NCBI GenBank assembly: GCA_023159155.1
Contig: JAJNNX010000002.1
Location: forward strand, 248,001-312,000
Length of the DNA: 64,000 nucleotides
Direction: 5' to 3'
DNA from: Ustulina deusta
Lineage: Eukaryota > Ascomycota > Sordariomycetes > Xylariales > Xylariaceae
Of the stretch, positions 47,820 to 59,018 are shown piece by piece (position 1 is the first letter of the stretch; each line of letters starts with the position of its first letter). A model generated the notes under the pieces. That model saw nothing but the letters and a program-made list of their open reading frames with translations, ran no database searches and was not told the DNA's origin. A program made the position numbers and the translations under genes.

Positions 47820-50800
47820 ATGGCCAACCCTACCATCATCATTGACGATGATGTGCATCCAATCAAGCCGGAGAGGTCCGAACGACAGAGTCTCGGCGGG
47901 GTTTACCACACCCGGAGCTTGTCGCGATCTCGCAGTGTCTCGGTTCTGGACGGCCGAAGCGAAGAAACCGGCGATGTCGAGGATGAGAATGACGAATGGC
48001 TCCGCGAGGATGGCAAGAAGAAACAGGTTTTCAAGGGGACAGCGTTGCTCTGGTAGCGTAGCCCCTTCTCATGCGGACCGTGGCCAGCATATATCCAGAT
48101 ATATGATGCTGTTTTTTAGTTGATACTGACAGGTTTTCCTGCATAAAGGTTGGCTTACCAGTCTGCCGGTGCTATTTACGGCGATATTGGTACCAGGTAA
48201 GACGACTTTGCTATACCCCCGATAAACATCACGGGCGTTTCTAATGTTGTCGCATGAACAGCCCGCTATATGTTTACTCGAGTACATTTACCGCCGAACC
48301 ATCATACGAAGTCCTCGTTGAAGTGCTCTCGGTCGTCAGTTAGTATCCCCTTGCCTCCCTCTTCTCCCTCTTGTCTAGTCTATCAGCCGAAGGCTCTATG
48401 TGATAGCCAATCGCTAAACCAACCTCTAGTTTGGTCTCTGACGATTATGGTGACATTTAAATATGTACTTATCGTGTTGCGCGCCGACAACCAGGGTGAG
48501 GGCGGCACCTTTAGCTGCTACTCTTTACTCACACGTTATGTAAGTCCTTACAACAGCTCTCAGCTACAGAATCTAGGCACCATTCCTAAATATATACTAA
48601 AACAGGTCTCATTAGGCGAATTTGACCGACCGAGATCCTCGAGAAGCTGCTTTAGTTAAGATGGAACGCCATGAGACACAGGACTTAAGCCCTAGTAACC
48701 ATGCGGTACGCAGACGAATGGAGGGCAGCAAGTTCTTTCGCGGTCTTCTGAAGACTATTGGAGTCTTATCTGTCTCTATGGTTATCGCGGACGGAATACG
48801 TAAGTGATTCGGAGTCATTTCCTTGTTTTGGTCACTTTCAGAGTACAAGAGCAAATGCTTCATTTCAGACTATAGTCATGTTTTGAGGCTTTTGAAGTTC
48901 CCAACACGTTTACAGACCACGTTCACAATGCCAAAGACTAACCCTGTGTGCTATAGTGACGCCAGCGCAATCTGTACTTGGGTGGGTTGACATCGTGCTT
49001 GAAATTAATTTACTTCATCTTGGCCCCTTCCTTGGCCGTTAGCCCTTCATTGGTGTCATAAATGAATGTAGCAATTACTGACTATGACTTTTGCACAGCG
49101 CTATTCAGGGACTCTCAGTGGTGAGCCCAAATATCACTAGCTCAACTATAGTTGGCACCTCTAGCGGCATATTAATTCTGCTCTTTGCACTTCAACCTTT
49201 GGGACTTACCAAACTCGCCAGCACCTTCGCACCAATCATCATTGTCTGGCTTGCCTTTAACGCTTCTTTTGGCATCTACAACCTAGTCAACTACGATTAC
49301 TCTGTCCTGAAGGCATTCTCGCCTTACTATGCCATACACTTTTTTGTTCGGGGCAAAACCGAATCATGGAAGATGCTTGGTGGAATCTTACTATCGTTCA
49401 CTGGCGTGGAAGCTTTGTTCGCTGACCGTAAGTAATGCCACGAGTCAAACTCTTCCCATTTTTGTCGTGATATAAAGCAAAGCTGTCTTGTTCGATATTC
49501 GCACTTCAGGAAAAAATACTGACATTTCATGATTAAGTTGGTGCCTTCAGCATGCAAGCAATTCAAATAAGCTGGCTCTGTTATTGCTATCCTGCTTTAC
49601 TGCTTGCCTACATAGGACAGGCCGCATTTATCAGTGTTCATCCGGAAGCTTATTCCAATCCCTTTTTCCATTCTGTCCCGCCGGGACTTCTCTACCCGAG
49701 TCTGGTGGTTGCTGTCCTTGCCTCTATTGTCGCCTCTCAAGCCATGATCACCGCTTGCTTTCAGGCAAGTCATACCTCCTATTTTTAAGTACCGTATAAG
49801 CAACGTCTACTGATGCCCCTTTAGCTTGTAAGCCAACTGATGAAGTTATCTTACTGCCCTCAAGTAAAAATTGTCCACACGTCCACAAAGTTCCATGGCC
49901 AGATTTACGTTCCTTTCCTCAATTGGATCCTATTAGTTGGGACAGTTCTTGTCACAGCTGTCTACTCCAATACAACGCGTTTGGGAAATGCCTATGGGTA
50001 CGTTTATCCTATCTAGTAATCTTATTCTTCGGGTTTCACTGATACGTAATAGTGTATGTGTCATATTTGTGACGTTTTTCGATACATGTTTCGTTACCCT
50101 CGTTGCCCTTATTGTATGGCGCATACCGCCCTACTTTGTATTTTTGCCGTGGCTCTTTTTCGTGACTCACGATGGCCTTTACCTCACCTCAGCTCTAAAC
50201 AAGGTTCCCGAGGGCGCCTGGTTTACTCTCACGCTCGCGGCTATTCTAGCTGGTCTCTTCTTGCTCTGGCGTTTCGGAAAGGAGAACCAATGGCGCGCCG
50301 AGGCGGAAGATCGATTCCGTCCAAACGAGCTTATAAAGAAAGGTGCCGACGACAAGCTATCCCTCGCAACGCGCTGGGGAGGTGGCTCAGTTACCACTAT
50401 CCGTGGCTTCGGTATATACTTCGACAAGACGGGTGTTCTCACACCGACAGTGTACGCATTCTAGATACTTCCATTCCCTGCAGACTGGCTTTCTGTTTGC
50501 TGTGTATTCACAAAACTATGCGAGAAATCTACTCGTTAGCACACCAACTAACTCCCAGTCCTGCGCAGGTTCACACAATTTGTCACGAAATTTGGGGCAG
50601 TTCCTGAGATCATGATCTTCTTTCATCTCCACCCTGTTGAAATTCCCACAGTGCCATCGAGTGAGCGATACGTAGTTTCACGACTAGGGGCTATACCTGG
50701 CTGCTATAGACTCATTGTTCGCCATGGATTCATGGACGAAGTGATCACACCAGATCTGGCGGCCCTGATCTATGAACAGGTCCGCAAGTTCGTAGCGCAC

Positions 50801-51184
50801 CAAGCCGACGCGGCTGACTCCAGGGAAAAATTCGAAAACCCATCATCCGAGGCGAGAGATGCTTCCCAAGGCAGTAGTACCAGTGTAAGCGAGAATCCGC
50901 CATCAGACGAAAATGACAAGGGGAAACAGCGCCGAAGCGGACCAGCTGAGCTCGAGAATGCCAAAGTGCGCCAAGAACTAGCACGTCTGGACCGCGCGTT
51001 TGCTACCAAGATCTCGTACGTCGTGGGAAAAGAACAGATGAAAATCAAAGTGGGGGCCTCTCTTTTCAGACGCCTCGTGCTCGCGATCTTTCTCTTCATC
51101 CGGGACAATACACGAGCAAAGATTGCGAATCTCAGGCTTGCGATGGATCGCATTGTTGAGGTTGGCTTCGTCAAGGAGATATAG
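47820..51184 (+). CDS. HAK/KUP-family high-affinity potassium transporter
   Basis: A plasma-membrane K+ (H+-coupled) transporter like Neurospora HAK-1. Eleven exons: 47820-48052, 48149-48196, 48262-48338, 48430-48539, 48616-48799, 48957-48981, 49099-49427, 49538-49764, 49825-49997, 50053-50451 and 50569-51184; 2,421 bases, 806 residues, intact. About 12 membrane helices follow an acidic cytosolic N-terminus. Family motifs are visible: [19 protein letters not shown] (selectivity region, spanning two splice sites), [37 protein letters not shown], and [13 protein letters not shown]. The sixth exon is a 25-base microexon, and the eighth intron has a GC donor (CAG|GCAAGT at 49765). A cytosolic C-terminal domain with [12 protein letters not shown] and a charged Ser/Glu/Lys insert ends VEVGFVKEI. 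Regulation by potassium starvation is usual in the family but not visible here. Confidence 0.94.
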
Positions 51185-51965
51185 CAGGACACGAGAGCAG
51201 GGGCGCCATGGGTGTCTTTCATATTTCGCTTTTCTTATAAAGCGCCTGACGGGCGTAGGTTTATGTACGGAGGTCCAATCTGTTCTAGGCAATAGTTGTT
51301 CAGGTTTCTTTTCTCGTTGGCAAGGAAACGAGCACATATTTAAGGATTCTCATCTTGCGAGTTATAGATTCTGAATTATGGATATAAATTTACGACATGG
51401 TCGACGTTACGGTGAAGATACACGAGTGTGGATGGGCTGTCGAATAAGGATATACACCTACCAAGGCACCTGCTATGAATCTAGAGCTAGATTCAATTCT
51501 ACAAATTACTAGACTGGGCTTTCTAGCGACATTCTTGTGTCTATTCGTGCGCGGCTCTTTGCTGACTTGGGTTACGAATGCAGTTCTGTACCCACTGACC
51601 AAGACAAGGGGTTGCTACGGGTTTACAAGCTATCGACCTATCTGCGTCGTTTGCTATGGAGCCCAGATGGTATAATTTTACATCTAATTTGGGAGTGTTC
51701 TATGTTTTCGCGGGGGGTTTATATTGAAGAAGTCATATTGCGGATCATGCGAAAATGTCGGAGAACAGAACTAGGTCTCAGCAGCTTCGCGATAGGTTCT
51801 ACGTGAACTTCAGTAACTATCGCCAAGGGATAAGTTGGATCTGCGGCCGAATCAAGCTCCCGAAAGCCCTTCAAGCCCTTGAGCGGAAGGAGGCCGGTAG
51901 TCTACATGCCGTCCGTCATACACGCTTGAATCTTACCAACACCCATTTTCGACTCTTCAAGCAAG

Positions 51966-52248
51966 ATGAAGATGAAGCTCGATTCAATTAAGGAAATAAG
52001 CGAGCTGAAAGAGGCCCGGAATAGCATTAAGAACCCTTATATGGATCTTCAGCGCCGCAAGGCCTATATCACATCTAAGAAAGACGGCAAGTTATTCAGA
52101 TACCATCGCTGCCTTGGGTGGGGGTGGGAATGGCCTCGCGGCTGCATTTGAAGTTCTCGATGGAAATGCTCGGAAAGTTCGCGCCGTTGTTGTCAAGACC
52201 CTTCACTCTAATGAGCATACAATGCGCAGGCGATGGAATATCTCGTAA
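51966..52248 (+). pseudogene. Kinase-like gene relic with a frameshift
   Basis: A frame from the ATG at 51966 reads SELKEARNSIKNPYMDLQ and AYITSKKDGKLFRY, then loses sense near 52103. One base later the next frame reads IAALGGGGNGLAAAFEVLDG and VRAVVVKTLHSNEHTM before a TAA at 52246-52248. The second part resembles the glycine-rich loop and beta-3 lysine strand of a protein kinase (G-G-G-G-N-G ... V-V-V-K). Skipping one C at about 52104 would join them. No later kinase motifs (HRD, DFG) follow in any frame I can read. Identification is tentative. Confidence 0.35.
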
Positions 52249-53460
52249 CATAATGTTATCCATTAACACCACCAAGACCCTCAAGAAGCTCGATATACCC
52301 ACCACAAAACAGGGAAAATTACTACACCTACGGCACTCATATCACAACGGGAGCATATGACCACCAAGACAACAATCCAGAGCTGCCTTCAAGCCAATCA
52401 AGCTCAGGCGGTCCGCCAGGAACTTTAGGAACAGGCCCGGACAACCCGCCAACGGCAATCGTCTGCCGTAAGCCTCCAACAATATTACAAATTCATCGCT
52501 GCTCGGAATTTTGATAGCATTTTCTAACCTTTGCAATGCAGCCCGAGGAATTAGAATCAATCCCCCATCCGGAGAAGCGCCGCTCAACCTAGCTGCTCCT
52601 CCGCCGCCGCGTGACCCCGAGCCGCCCTCCGGCGCATTCGAAAACGTGGGAAAACAACGATATTGCGCCGAATCAATGGGGACACGGAGGATTCCGGGGA
52701 GTTGGTAGTGGCGGGTGTGCTCACCATGTTCATCATTATGGAAGACGCAGGGACTATGAATATATCCGGGTAGGGGTAAGCGTAACGACGTCGGGAATTT
52801 GGTGTTTAGAACCTTGGTATTAGTTTAGCCCTGGCTCATGGCGAGCTTTTGCTCACAGCGCATTTCTGTGTCAGGCAGCAATGCCGAAGTATTTTATTTC
52901 CTATACACCTTGTTATCTTGTTCTTTATTTATTGCGAATCGCCAGCTTAATCCGCTTGGATAATCCATTGGAAGCAGTACGGGGTATATACTCATACCTT
53001 CTTACTCCCATCATGTGGTTTTGCCCCTTTCAATACGTCTATCGGAGCTGGTTAGTACCATTGCTTGTGTTAGATTGCGGTAAAACATACATATGGAAAA
53101 TATACGTAAGTTACAACTTCTTTGGTAACTTATCACTACGCTATTTACTAGCCACTTATTTGTTCGTAACAACTTGTTTAGATTCCTTACCATAGATTAG
53201 TGTAGTTAGACTAACTTTTTGTAAGTTTGATATGCGCTTGTCAACACCATTCTAGTGAGGAAATCATAAATGAACTAACCCGTCATACTATAATTAGTTG
53301 TAGGAGACCCCCTTCCTCATTTCACTTTCAATTTGTTACTGGGAAACTAGACAGTGCGTAACCCTCAAAAGACACTAGAGGGCGTATTGAACACGTTTTC
53401 AAAGGGCAGCCGACTCTTTCGCTGATTAAAAATGCAATCATAAATATTACTCTCCGATAT

Positions 53461-53495
53461 CGAACCGCCAGGTTCGGATACTTGCGATAAGTATC
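53461..53495. repeat. Two adjoining perfect hairpins
   Basis: CGAACC (53461-53466) pairs with GGTTCG (53471-53476) around a 4-base loop, and immediately after it GATACTT (53477-53483) pairs with AAGTATC (53489-53495) around a 5-base loop. The pair abuts without spacing. No flanking terminal repeats or target-site duplication were recognised. Confidence 0.55.
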
Positions 53496-54583
53496 ACAAA
53501 GAACATCCGATATATCAGATGTCCATATCCCGAAAAGTAAGTGTGTGGTAAGTTGATGTGGTTTGAGGCAATTTGTTGCGTTATTTTTCTTTTTGATATA
53601 ACTAATCTATTTGGTCTTTCTCTGGGAAACTTCCCTAGCCCGGGGGACGAGTTGAACCAAAGAAGGGAGACATCAAAGCTCCATTGTGAGTTAGGATTCC
53701 CTAAGAAGCAACCCTATTCCTCGCTCAATAACTTAATTGCAACCCCCATACATCATACTAAGACGAGTTGCGGTCAACTTAATATCACCTTAATGTGAGA
53801 AGAGGGCTTCGGCGGTGGGGTTTTGCTTTAATTTCCGCATACTTCCAGACATCCGGTCTAAGGCTCAGGAGAAACGCGACAGGATAGAAACCCAGATCCT
53901 ATTTCTTCTTCTGTGTTTATATCTTCCTTTCTTGTTTCTTAATCTTTTGATTGTGGTAGTGCCAACGCGTTGAAGGCCATCACATGACTCACTAGTCGAG
54001 ATTTCGCTATGAAACCTCAATAGGAACAGTAATTAACTTTGACTACATGGTTAGGACCAGCAACGCTCGGAGGTAATTCCAATTACCGTCCCATAAAATG
54101 CAGTCCTTGCTATCGTGTCATTGCTTTTATAATACCTACCGCATTTCACCAAGGGCCCGTGTGTCACGAAGATAATTTGCAGACGTCGCTATTGGAGGAA
54201 TTAAGATTGTGCGAGTTGTACAAGTATGTTCGCCTACTCTTTCACAGGCGTCTTGGCATCATAACGTTGTTACCCATCCTCGATCAGGGAACTGTTTGCT
54301 TAGTACACGATAGTACTGGTACCAATATAGTAATGTAACCCCCTTGTCTTCCGAAACTACCGACCTTGGCTTGTGTTGTACCCGCACCAATGCTTCGTTC
54401 TATTTGTGGGTTAACATCCCGCGACCGGAAATATTCTTAATTGGGTTTCCTTCCACATACTGAAGACAACACCGACTGACTCCTCGAATGTCGTGACCAA
54501 GCGTAACTAGTTGTCAGTGATATTCTGCGTTGGGCAAATGTAGAAAGGAAGGTAGTGATTCTAGGGCTAATTGAGATATGGCG

Positions 54584-54593
54584 TATATATATA
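54584..54593 (+). promoter_or_regulatory. TATA-box-like site of the PL9 gene
   Basis: TATATATATA lies about 93 bases before the PL9 start codon, in a suitable place for a core promoter. A second AT-rich patch sits just before the ATG. Confidence 0.45.
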
Positions 54594-54685
54594 CTTCTTC
54601 GGCTCGTTCTTTGCTGCCCCAGTGAAGACGGTAGAGAAGCCAGATAAACGATTATATATATTATATAATATCTACTAATTGAATA

Positions 54686-56188
54686 ATGCCGAGAATAACT
54701 TCTAGCGTAAAGATTGCCGCCACGCTGGCGGCGCTGGCCCAGCGAACTCACGCCGCTAGCATATACGTGTCGCCGACGGGCACAGGCTCGGGAACTATTA
54801 ATTCTCCTTACGGGTCTATCCAGACAGCGGTCAATGCGGCGAAGGCTGGCGATACGATCTATCTACGCGCTGGGACCTATTCGCCAACCACCAACATCCA
54901 GATCACGACCAGTGGTACCTCGACATCTCCTATTACTCTTCGGTCCTATAACAATGAAAAGGTCATCATTGATGGAGAAGCATTACCCGGGTGAGATTCT
55001 CTCGCGAAACCGATAATTTATGTGGCGTTTTCATACTTATCTCCCTAAATGCAGTACGCCTTACGGGCTCGATGAGTCGCTGCCCAATGATGAACGAGGT
55101 ATCCTCCATATCGAAGACGGAAATTATTGGTACTTTTACGGTCTTGAGTAAGCGCACTAGTCTCAATCACTCATGATGAGAAATGGCCGATGATATCAGG
55201 GGAATTTACTGAACGGTAACTAGGCTGATCAATGGACCCTACGGGATCTACTCCCGCGATTCTTCTCATAACTACTATGAGCGTATATCCACGCATGATA
55301 ACTACGAGTCCGGATTCCAAATTCAGGGCGATGCTTCGAACAATACGGTCATATATCTAGACTCGTATCTCAACCGCGACCCACGGAAGAACGGGGAGAG
55401 CGCCGACGGATTCGCCTGCAAGGAGGGCGAGGGCGAGGGAAACTCAATCCGAAATTCCCGACTCTGGGATAACGTTGACGACGGCCTGGATCTATATATG
55501 TTCGGATCGCCAGTGACAGTAAGCGAACATTCTGGCGATTGCTCGATAGCGACTGTTAAAGGGATAATCCTAACTTGAATCATCTGTAGATCGAGGAAGT
55601 GTACGCCTGGGGCAACGGCGTTAATCGCTGGGGATTCTCAGACTTCAACGGAGACGGCAACGGGTTCAAGCTTGGTATAACGGACAACCCGCCAGCAAAC
55701 CACATCGTCCGAAACTCGATAGCGTTTTCCAACGCCAAGAAGGGCTTCATCGACAATGGGAACCCCGGCTCGCTGACGTTTGAGCGGAACACGGCGTGGA
55801 ACAACGGCGACAACGGCTTCAACATGCGCAGCTCGACGTCAACTCTCAAGAACAACGTCGCGGCACTCAACACGAACGCTCAGGTGAGTCTCGTCAGCGG
55901 GTCGACGTCTAGCGGGAACTCGTGGGATAGCAGCACGACTTGGTCGAACAGCTCTTTCTTGAGTGTTGATTTCTCGACTCTGGCCGGCGACAGGGCGTCC
56001 GATGGTAAAATCCAGGCGAGGTCAGTACTCGGAAGTCTCTTATTCTTACGGCCCCCCTCCCTTCTCGGAAATCCCTTCTTGTCATTTACCGTAAACGGCA
56101 GTTACTGACTTCAGATCCCTATATAAGCAACTTCTTGATACCCGCGTCCGGGCAGGCTATTGGAGCCACTACACAATCTGAGGTCTAG
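54686..56188 (+). CDS. Secreted pectate lyase of the right-handed beta-helix type (PL9-like)
   Basis: Cleaves pectate by calcium-dependent beta-elimination. Five exons: 54686-54990, 55055-55147, 55224-55518, 55590-56020 and 56128-56188; 394 residues. The final acceptor is ATATAAG at 56127, which gives KIQA-SNFLIPASGQAIG; the nearer CAG would break the frame. A signal peptide of about 23 residues ends ..RTHA before ASIYVSPTGTGSG. The beta-helix has repeated Asn-rich turns, with GSGTINSPYGSIQTAVNAA and AGDTIYLRAGTY at the start, then NVDDGLDLY and NRWGFSDFNGDGNGFKLG, which match the calcium and catalytic-lysine region of PelL-type (family 9) enzymes. Family 9 is mostly bacterial and patchy in fungi, so past transfer is possible, but the gene carries four ordinary fungal introns. 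The PL9 call is from motifs only. Confidence 0.85.
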
Positions 56189-56537
56189 CGGGCAACCCCC
56201 AAAGCGTTATACAAATGGCTTAACTGTTTCCCCCTTTTCTTGTATATATGTCGTTTGGGTTGATTGTCACTCGCATATCGTCTTATGGTGGCCAAATGAT
56301 AGTCTAATCTTCTGTAGTTCTTCTATGCACGCCTAGTCTAGTGTCGCCATGCTGGGACATATTAATCTAACAAGGTGACCAAATCTGATGTATCCTTTCC
56401 TTGCATTATGCCAGATAATGCATCTAATGCCTCTCTAGTGCAATCCCCACCCACAGTCGAGGTATAAATAGAACTCCGTAAGCTGTTTCGCGACTTACTT
56501 CATGTACGAAGAGAGCCGGGACATATCACCGACGTGA
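56189..56537. other. Short convergent intergenic region
   Basis: 349 bases between the PL9 and ankyrin genes; nothing recognised. Confidence 0.5.
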
Positions 56538-57890
56538 CTAACTACTAGTCGAGCTCTCCAATCGGGCTTCATCAAGCTGGGCATCAACATCAAAGTACTC
56601 ACCTTGCCTAAAAGATGTAAACTCAGGATGCGCCGCTATCAACGAGATGAGGCGATTTGAGCCGCGTGCTTCCCCTTGTATATCCCGCCCCTCACCTTCG
56701 TACCCCGCGGATTCCACCAACATGTCGGCAATCTCGCCGAAAGGCGCGAAAATAGTCTGGGAAATGACACGCGTCAACTGTCCGGGGGAGGCGAGGAAGT
56801 CCCCCGTCGAAAAGCGCCCCAGTCCGTCCCCGCAGATCGCGAGGGGGTAGAAGAAGCGCCAGAATGTTTCCAAGAAATAATCGACCCCCGACCACAAGTG
56901 CGGGTCGTCGCATCCGGGGAGGAAAACCGGGGGGTCTGAGCAGTTGTAGTTGAGCAGGAGTTGGACGCATGTCTTCAGCCTGTTGCCTAGCCGTACGATC
57001 TGGCCGTAGTAGCATGACTGTCGTCTCTTGCGCGCCGCTGTCCTTTCCTCCTCTGTCTTCGGCCACGGCTCCCAGATGTGGAAGTCTGCCGCGCAACTCT
57101 GACACAAAGGTTGCTTTTCGGGCGGCAAGTCGGACAGTCTGGTGAGGGCCCGGAATTCAGGAAGGCTCTCTGGGTCGTTTTCGTCTAGGTAGCCATCTTT
57201 CTCCTCGTCTTCCTCGCTTAGGTGGTATGTCCACGGACATTTCCCAGGTCTAGGGCCGTGAATGGGTTGGCAGAGGAGTTCTTGCAAGGGGCTCGGGTAC
57301 ACGATCGGGCTGCCGTGGATGTCTTTCTTGGGCAAGTCTAATTTCGTGAGGCCGGACGGATCGGCGCCGTTCCGAAGTAGGGTGTGAATAGCCTTCACAT
57401 TAGCATTCCGGCATGCGTATCCCAGGGCTGTGTGTCGGATGACTGGCCTACCACGGGTGTGCGTTCGCTGATCTAGAGCATCTATATCAATACCCAAGGA
57501 AAGAAGCTGCTGGATGATTCCCGGGCTGGTAGATTTCGCGTTGCAATACCAGTGAAGAGCGTTGTATCCTCGAAAGATGTCCGCAACGGTCCCTTTGCCG
57601 GCACTAATAATATTGCGAATCTCCATATATGACTTGCAGCGGAAGAGGGGTGGTACACCATCGAGATTACGGACTTTATTTGTTCCTTCAGGTATGTTGT
57701 GAGACAGCGTGCCTCCCTGGCGAAGTGTGCTCTCTTGCTGTTGGCTCCGGTGTTGTCGTTCTTGTCGCCGATGGTGATGTTGCTGGCGAGGTTCTATAAT
57801 TTGTACATCTTCGAGTATGCTATCCCGCTTAAAATGTACCCTTTTGCACTCTTTTGCCAACCGACTGGTTGGCTGAGAGAGTGAATCCAT
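56538..57890 (-). CDS. Ankyrin-repeat protein of unknown function
   Basis: A 450-residue frame without introns. The first 70 residues are basic and rich in Gln, His and Arg. At about residues 95-185 two or three ankyrin-like units are visible: GYNALHWYCNAKSTSPGIIQ with LLSLGIDIDALD, then HTALGYACRNANVKAIHTLL with LRNGADPSGL. The C-terminal half is Trp/Pro/Cys-rich (CQSCAADFHIWEPWP, CSDPPVFLPGCDDPHLW) and unfamiliar. A helix near the end (PFGEIADMLVESAG) may cap the repeat. Such small ankyrin proteins are abundant and variable in Pezizomycotina. Function cannot be told. A start codon at 57890 is the first ATG of the frame. Confidence 0.75.
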   Translation of the reverse strand: MDSLSQPTSRLAKECKRVHFKRDSILEDVQIIEPRQQHHHRRQERQHRSQQQESTLRQGGTLSHNIPEGTNKVRNLDGVPPLFRCKSYMEIRNIISAGKGTVADIFRGYNALHWYCNAKSTSPGIIQQLLSLGIDIDALDQRTHTRGRPVIRHTALGYACRNANVKAIHTLLRNGADPSGLTKLDLPKKDIHGSPIVYPSPLQELLCQPIHGPRPGKCPWTYHLSEEDEEKDGYLDENDPESLPEFRALTRLSDLPPEKQPLCQSCAADFHIWEPWPKTEEERTAARKRRQSCYYGQIVRLGNRLKTCVQLLLNYNCSDPPVFLPGCDDPHLWSGVDYFLETFWRFFYPLAICGDGLGRFSTGDFLASPGQLTRVISQTIFAPFGEIADMLVESAGYEGEGRDIQGEARGSNRLISLIAAHPEFTSFRQGEYFDVDAQLDEARLESSTSS

Positions 57891-59018
57891 GTCGAAATGC
57901 GGAGCTGTAACTTACCTGTAGTTGGTTTGAATTATTATCGAACCGTCTGTTTCGATAAACGGTGGTGTAATTATTTTCACAACATAATTACTGAGTCCTT
58001 AACCTCAACATATAAGGCTTGATATCCTCTTTCACAACTGATCCTTGTCAGCCTTCAAAGAGGACAAACACATGGCAAAAATAGCATTGTTTCAGGGTTG
58101 AAACTTCCCAGTAATAACAATCCAAGGTGCGTTAGTTAACAACAAGGACGCAGGGCGCGGATACCGAGAAGGCATCCCCTTTGTTGCTTTTTGTGTTGTT
58201 TTGAAGTGATTGTACTGGAGCAACATTGAATGCAAACGTAAAATCGACCATGGAATCTATTTGCAAGCTGATGCTGCCAAATGAAGTATCGAGACAAGTA
58301 TGACCCTTTCTTTACCTTTCCCTCTAGTTTCGTCTTTGCAGTTGTAGGATATTTACGTAGTCTCAAGGCAACATAACGCCCTAATCAAACTGTCAACTCT
58401 ATAGACAGAATTCCTTGCTATCATTCGCTTGATTTTGGATTATGCGCGTTGGCGTGCACGGATACGTTGAAAATTGAAAACTAGGTGCCGAGGGTTAAGT
58501 GATCGCACATCAACTATCTAAGTTTATTGTCAAATACTGTGCGCCTGAAAAAAGCCATCATGCATGGTCCTTTTATTTTGCCTCGCTTTGGCATGAGAGC
58601 CATCTGTAGCAGTAATGCGAGCCGACAATGTAGATGTTAGGATGCAGTTGTAAAGCTGTCTACTGAGGGCACAGGATTTTCCCGGATGGTTATGGCTGCA
58701 TCGTATATATAAGTACTGCCTAAGTATAACAATTGTTACAACCTTAATAAATAAGAAAAGCTATGAGCTAATTAATAGTACTATAGTACTATTAAGAGCT
58801 TAACTCTAGGATGTAAGCAGCAAATATAACAATTGGGAGGGGGGCTTTACCTATGCGACACGAGAAACTCATTTGTTACCCGGGAAGGCAACTAATTCTC
58901 CGTAACAAGCTTTTTTGACTTGAAATATAATTATCAGGTTTGTGGAATTATCGTACATACACGCAAACTCTAAAGAATCAAGTCTAATGCTCTATTTTTT
59001 GTTGCTTGCCAGAGTGCC
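57891..59018. other. AT-rich intergenic region with a long palindrome
   Basis: 1.1 kb between the ankyrin gene's promoter side and the 3' end of the regulator gene. Apart from the palindrome at 58772-58795 I see nothing; an 84-ish-codon or shorter frame at 58136-58366 is not convincing. Confidence 0.5.
58772..58795. repeat. Perfect 24-base palindrome
   Basis: The half-site TTAATAGTACTA is followed at once by its exact reverse complement with no spacer. It sits 223 bases beyond the stop of the minus-strand regulator gene in AT-rich DNA. Could form a cruciform or 3' RNA hairpin, or be a dimeric protein site. Confidence 0.75.

Larger units (their letters stand above)
51185..54685. other. Gene-poor 3.5-kb stretch with relics and hairpins
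   Basis: No intact gene. It holds a kinase-like relic (51966-52248), a purine/GC-rich patch with Pro-rich open frames around 52550-52700, twin hairpins (53461-53495) and AT-rich sequence. Protein-like scraps also occur at 51525-51690 (for example LFADLGYECSSVPTDQDKG) without a recognisable family. It looks like old, mutated accessory DNA. Confidence 0.5.

Noticed and set aside
48262..48338. Suspected frameshift in KUP exon 3 near the sequence after TFTAEP
   Set aside because: On rechecking, the bases read [14 protein letters not shown] in frame and all exon phases close; the gene is intact.
54714..55016. Alternative Arg-rich frame overlapping the start of PL9
   Set aside because: The other frame gives a signal peptide and beta-helix start; this one has no sensible composition.
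56647..56939. Plus-strand frames opposite the ankyrin gene
   Set aside because: Antisense shadows with no motif; the minus strand carries the ankyrin signatures.
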